A stretch of DNA of 35,593 bases, taken from an uncultured Bacteroidales bacterium. Its GTDB lineage: Bacteria; Bacteroidota; Bacteroidia; Bacteroidales; Bacteroidaceae. Numbering within the stretch: position 1 is the stretch's first letter; each line of letters starts with the position of its first letter. The notes under the pieces are model-generated. The model searched no databases. It saw nothing but the letters and a program-made list of their open reading frames with translations, and had not been told where the DNA came from. Both the position numbers and the translations under genes were made by a program. Shown one piece after another: positions 32,936-35,593 of the stretch. The stretch lies in assembly GCA_902778265.1 (NCBI GenBank), contig CACYXI010000076.1, positions 1-35,593 of the forward strand, read 5' to 3'.

Positions 32936-33589
32936 ATGACACATCAAGAAACTGAAATATTAATCCAGAAATATCTCAACGGCGAGACGACTGCCGAGGA
33001 GGAGAGACTCCTTGCCCTTGAGGTATCTCGCGAGGATGCCCCAGCCGACTGGAAGATAATAGCCGAGATGCTTGGCGAACTCACCATCGACGAGGCACTC
33101 TTCGACCAGATTATGGCAGAGCGCAAGCCAAAGCCACGCCTCATGCGCTTCTGGCCTTGGGTAGCCGCTGCCTGTGTTGTTGCCTTGCTTGTAGTCTTCC
33201 TTGGCCCTCCGAAGGAAGAAATGCCTAACCAGCCTCAGATTGCAAAGGTTGAACCAAAGCCGAAGGTCGCAGAAGAGCCAAAGACCATTGAGCCACAAGA
33301 GACGGTCAATAGCAACACCTCTACCCTATCTCTGCCCAAGCACAAGACAAGGCACAAGCCTCGCGTTTCAAGAAGAGCAGAAGAAGAGCAACAAGAGAGC
33401 ATCACAAGACAAGAGGCTGAACCTGTTGCCGAGCCTATGGATGATATCAACGATTTTGCAAAAGTCGAAGAGCCTGTCCCCCAAGATGCCCAAATGAGTT
33501 TCACGGAATTCACAAGAAGTATTCGTGAAAGAGGTGAGCTTGTTGTGCAAAGAATAGCGGCCCTCAACGGGCAAAGAGCAATTAATTAA
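32936..33589 (+). CDS. Putative membrane-bound anti-sigma factor
   Basis: The protein has 217 residues. The N-terminal cytosolic part (1-70: MTHQETEILIQKYLNGETTA, EEERLLALEV) has the layout of Bacteroidota anti-sigma factors, with a YLNGETTAEEE motif. One membrane helix at 72-90 (FWPWVAAACVVALLVVFLG) and a Pro/Lys/Glu-rich periplasmic tail (91-190) follow, ending TEFTRSIRERGELVVQRIAA. No peptidase or zinc motif is visible. Its position after an ECF sigma gene and before a secreted protein supports the call; no sequence motif proves sigma binding. Confidence 0.75.
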   Translation: MTHQETEILIQKYLNGETTAEEERLLALEVSREDAPADWKIIAEMLGELTIDEALFDQIMAERKPKPRLMRFWPWVAAACVVALLVVFLGPPKEEMPNQPQIAKVEPKPKVAEEPKTIEPQETVNSNTSTLSLPKHKTRHKPRVSRRAEEEQQESITRQEAEPVAEPMDDINDFAKVEEPVPQDAQMSFTEFTRSIRERGELVVQRIAALNGQRAIN

Positions 33590-33607
33590 TAAAAAAACGA
33601 TGAATTT

Positions 33608-34726
33608 ATGAAAAGAATCATCACTATAATATTTTCCATAATGCTGGTTATGACAGCATTTGCACAGAAGGATTTTGGACTTGACGAAATTGCCAAGTCT
33701 ATTAATTCATATAACTGGAAAGAAAAAGTCCACCAAAAAGGAACATACGTTATATTTGAGCATAAAATACTTCTAGGTCGTTCATTTCGCAACATGAAGG
33801 GAATAACAGATCTTGTTAATTCCAGATTAGCAGAAGGCAAAGAAACCTTAGATGCAGAGACCTTGAAGGCAAAGATCGACAATGATGAAAAGGTTTATAA
33901 AGAAACATGTGCGCGTGTTCGTCACATATTAGATTCGCTAATGCAAACATCTGAAGAATCGTATCATTTTGAGAATCACAATCATAATAGCGACACAATA
34001 AATTATTCTATATGCCTTGAATCAAACAAAAGCAGGAAACAAAGTGAAGAAGACTGGGAATTTCCTGATACAACGGAAACCATTACATTTAGTCTGCATT
34101 CAAAAGAAATCGAGATTGGAAAAAAGATTTATTTTGAAATATTACACAAGAGAATAGAATATGCAGACTGCAGTAAAGAGAAATACTTTGATTTAAAAGC
34201 ATATAAGAATGCCATACTCCCAGTTCTAAACCATAAAGATATAAAAACATGGGATTTCACATGGCAAGTAGACAAAGATCACAGTGACAAAAACAAAGAG
34301 TCATGGAATTACAATTACAAAAATATGAATGGAATTCGTAAAGGTACTATGTTTTTCATTCCATTTAAGGATGAGCTTCTTGCTGATTCTATAATGGAAA
34401 AAGTAAGCAAAGCCACAGAAGACTATCTCGCCAAAAATGGAAATCAGCTATATCATTACCGATACAATGATAAGGATGAAATAATATACTGTCAAAAAAA
34501 CAAACGCTATAAGACTTTTGCACATGTATTAGGAGCCACAATCATGGATTCTAATGGAATGGCATATTTCAATTTAAACTTTAGCACAACCGAAGATGGT
34601 TATTATATAACCCTATCAGAAGAAAAAGGTAATATTCCGGGACAACCTAAAGAATGGACAATTCTTAAAAGCTACAACAACGGCAAGAAAGAATACATAA
34701 AAGGCTATAGCAAAAAAGGGAAATAA
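33608..34726 (+). CDS. Secreted hypothetical protein of the sigma/anti-sigma unit
   Basis: This 372-residue protein has signal peptide MKRIITIIFSIMLVMTAFAQ, cleaved near FAQ. It lies 18 nt after the putative anti-sigma gene. The mature part is charged, with Lys/Asp/Glu runs and several Tyr/Trp (KTWDFTWQVDKDHSDKNKES, WNYNYKNMNGIRKGTMFFIP), and no recognised domain. It is markedly A/T-richer than its neighbours, which may mark a recent acquisition. In Bacteroidota such third genes sometimes encode envelope proteins sensed by the anti-sigma factor; this is speculative. Confidence 0.75.
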   Translation: MKRIITIIFSIMLVMTAFAQKDFGLDEIAKSINSYNWKEKVHQKGTYVIFEHKILLGRSFRNMKGITDLVNSRLAEGKETLDAETLKAKIDNDEKVYKETCARVRHILDSLMQTSEESYHFENHNHNSDTINYSICLESNKSRKQSEEDWEFPDTTETITFSLHSKEIEIGKKIYFEILHKRIEYADCSKEKYFDLKAYKNAILPVLNHKDIKTWDFTWQVDKDHSDKNKESWNYNYKNMNGIRKGTMFFIPFKDELLADSIMEKVSKATEDYLAKNGNQLYHYRYNDKDEIIYCQKNKRYKTFAHVLGATIMDSNGMAYFNLNFSTTEDGYYITLSEEKGNIPGQPKEWTILKSYNNGKKEYIKGYSKKGK

Positions 34727-34759
34727 AAGCTGTTCTTATTCTCATGCGAGTCCCTTGTG

Positions 34760-34905
34760 ATTCCGCTCTTCCTCCTATGATCCTCCGTACCAAACTCGAT
34801 GATCCTTCGCTTCTCCACCGACTTTGCACCGACTTTGCACCGACTTTGGTACGGAGGATGAGCGAAGGATCAACGGACTTACATAGGAGGTAAATCTGAG
34901 GATTT
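34760..34905. repeat. Nested inverted repeat after trpG
   Basis: CCTCCTATG-ATCCTCCGTACCAAA is inverted as TTTGGTACGGAGGAT and CATAGGAGG, and GATGATCCTTCGCT as AGCGAAGGATC. The inside holds three 12-bp CACCGACTTTG-type units. Lying between convergent genes, it may act as a bidirectional terminator. It shares AGCGAAGGA and ACGGACTTAC motifs with the intergenic regions at about 7840 and 20680. Confidence 0.75.
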
Positions 34906-34915
34906 TACCATCTAT

Positions 34916-35479
34916 TTATGCACTCAACCAGTTGCCGATCATAGTCTTGCCCTCAGGGGTGAGAACGCTTTCTGGATGGAACTGTATGCCGTGGATGTCG
35001 AGCGTCTTGTGACGGAGAGCCATAATCTGTCCCTCGTCGCTCTCGGCTGTTACCTCAAGGCACTCTGGCAAGCCATCCTTGCTAACCACCCATGAGTGGT
35101 ATCTGCCCATAACGATACGCTTTGGCAGACCTGCAAAGATAGGATCTTTACCAAACTGTGTACCTTCTGTTGCAACACCGTGGAAAACATCAGAGAGGTT
35201 GGTGAGCTTTGCACCAAACGCCTCGCCAATAGCCTGATGACCGAGACAAACGCCAAGCATAGGTTTCTTGCCTGCATAGGTACGGATCACATCAAGCAGA
35301 AGTCCTGCCTCTGATGGGATGCCAGGACCTGGAGAGAGAATTATCTTGTCAAATTCCTCCAACTGTGGCAATTCAAACTGATCATTACGATATACTGTCA
35401 CCTCTACACCCAACTCCTTAACAAGATGAGCAAGATTATAGGTAAACGAGTCGTAGTTGTCGATGATTACTATTTTCAT
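34916..35479 (-). CDS. trpG: Anthranilate/aminodeoxychorismate synthase glutamine amidotransferase subunit
   Basis: The 187-residue protein is a class I glutamine amidotransferase. The nucleophile Cys78 is in LGVCLGHQAI and the triad His168/Glu170 in IQFHPESVLTPEG; the start MKIVIIDNYDSFTYNLAHLV is typical of TrpG/PabA. It supplies ammonia to anthranilate synthase component I (or aminodeoxychorismate synthase); the partner gene is probably just upstream beyond the window edge. The gene is the last of its transcript, since downstream is a convergent gene rather than trpD, which leaves PabA possible. The start codon is set at 35477-35479; element I-E begins 2 nt further upstream. Confidence 0.93.
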   Translation of the reverse strand: MKIVIIDNYDSFTYNLAHLVKELGVEVTVYRNDQFELPQLEEFDKIILSPGPGIPSEAGLLLDVIRTYAGKKPMLGVCLGHQAIGEAFGAKLTNLSDVFHGVATEGTQFGKDPIFAGLPKRIVMGRYHSWVVSKDGLPECLEVTAESDEGQIMALRHKTLDIHGIQFHPESVLTPEGKTMIGNWLSA

Positions 35480-35481
35480 AA

Positions 35482-35593
35482 AGACCCACCCCCTTACCCC
35501 TCCCATAAAGGGAGGGGAGTGATTACACTTTTTCGTTAGCGGGGGGTACGCTTTTAATTGTTTATTATTTATTAATTAAGACCTTCCCTTTTA
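35482..35593. mobile_element. Family I palindromic element (copy I-E), cut by window edge
   Basis: The arm starts AGACCCACCCCCTTACCCCT at 35482 and continues CCCATAAAGGGAGGGGAGTG. The core includes TTAGCGGGGGGTACGCTTTT, like copy I-D. Upstream of trpG it forms the leader GGGTCTT-T-ATG. The far arm is outside the window. Confidence 0.85.

Overview
This window looks like chromosomal DNA from a Bacteroidota bacterium, most likely order Bacteroidales and a Prevotellaceae-type genome. The evidence is a set of Bacteroidota-specific families (DUF2023, DUF4924, DUF4956 with a VTC-like polymerase, a system II CcsBA fusion), repeated promoters with a TAnnTTTG -7 box, poor Shine-Dalgarno sequences, moderate GC and repeat-rich intergenic regions. 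No tRNA, rRNA, CRISPR array, phage module or transposase gene was seen.

Layout. 1-1450: 5' end of a small hypothetical gene, two long heptanucleotide tandem arrays, and an orphan terminator that suggests a small RNA. 1449-2840: flavodoxin and DUF2023 gene, then divergent promoters. 2890-4640: a short secreted ORF and enolase. 4775-6819: membrane protein, methyltransferase and ZIP metal transporter. 6862-9077: lipoprotein and TPR protein. 9482-13538: a five-gene minus-strand operon (VTC-type polyphosphate polymerase, DUF4956 membrane protein, DUF2490 outer-membrane barrel, Cthe_2159-like beta-helix lipoprotein, Sel1 protein) with a promoter and terminator. 13773-17057: hemerythrin/LuxR regulator divergent from ccsBA. 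17239-19396: RidA/chorismatase-like protein and a frameshifted fabI. 19850-22670: a gene-poor stretch with hairpin repeats, a decayed toxin-antitoxin locus, a structured RNA and two small genes. 22674-25290: an FMN riboswitch controlling a frameshifted TonB-dependent receptor. 25604-27823: murB and a ROK sugar kinase. 28011-30997: LysE-type exporter, DUF4924 and prfC. 31117-34726: MBL hydrolase, then an ECF sigma factor, a putative anti-sigma factor and a secreted protein. 34916-35479: trpG/pabA.

The most unusual content is the repeats. At least three families of GC-rich elements with long terminal inverted repeats (families I, II and III in the entries) fill operon spacers almost exactly. 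Their ends lie 1-7 nt from start codons or overlap stop codons. A smaller hairpin cassette is nested inside them. Single arms also occur inside coding regions: in frame in MurB and CcsBA, at the N-terminus of the ZIP transporter, and in the signal peptide of the beta-helix lipoprotein. This resembles the in-frame palindromic elements of Rickettsia, but in a different phylum. A second repeat system has a strict 7-bp period and recurs at a dozen sites, mostly 5' leaders, including a loop of the FMN riboswitch.

All functional calls rest on reading the sequence and recalling protein families; no database search was run. Two frameshifts (fabI and the TonB receptor) may be real or may be assembly errors.
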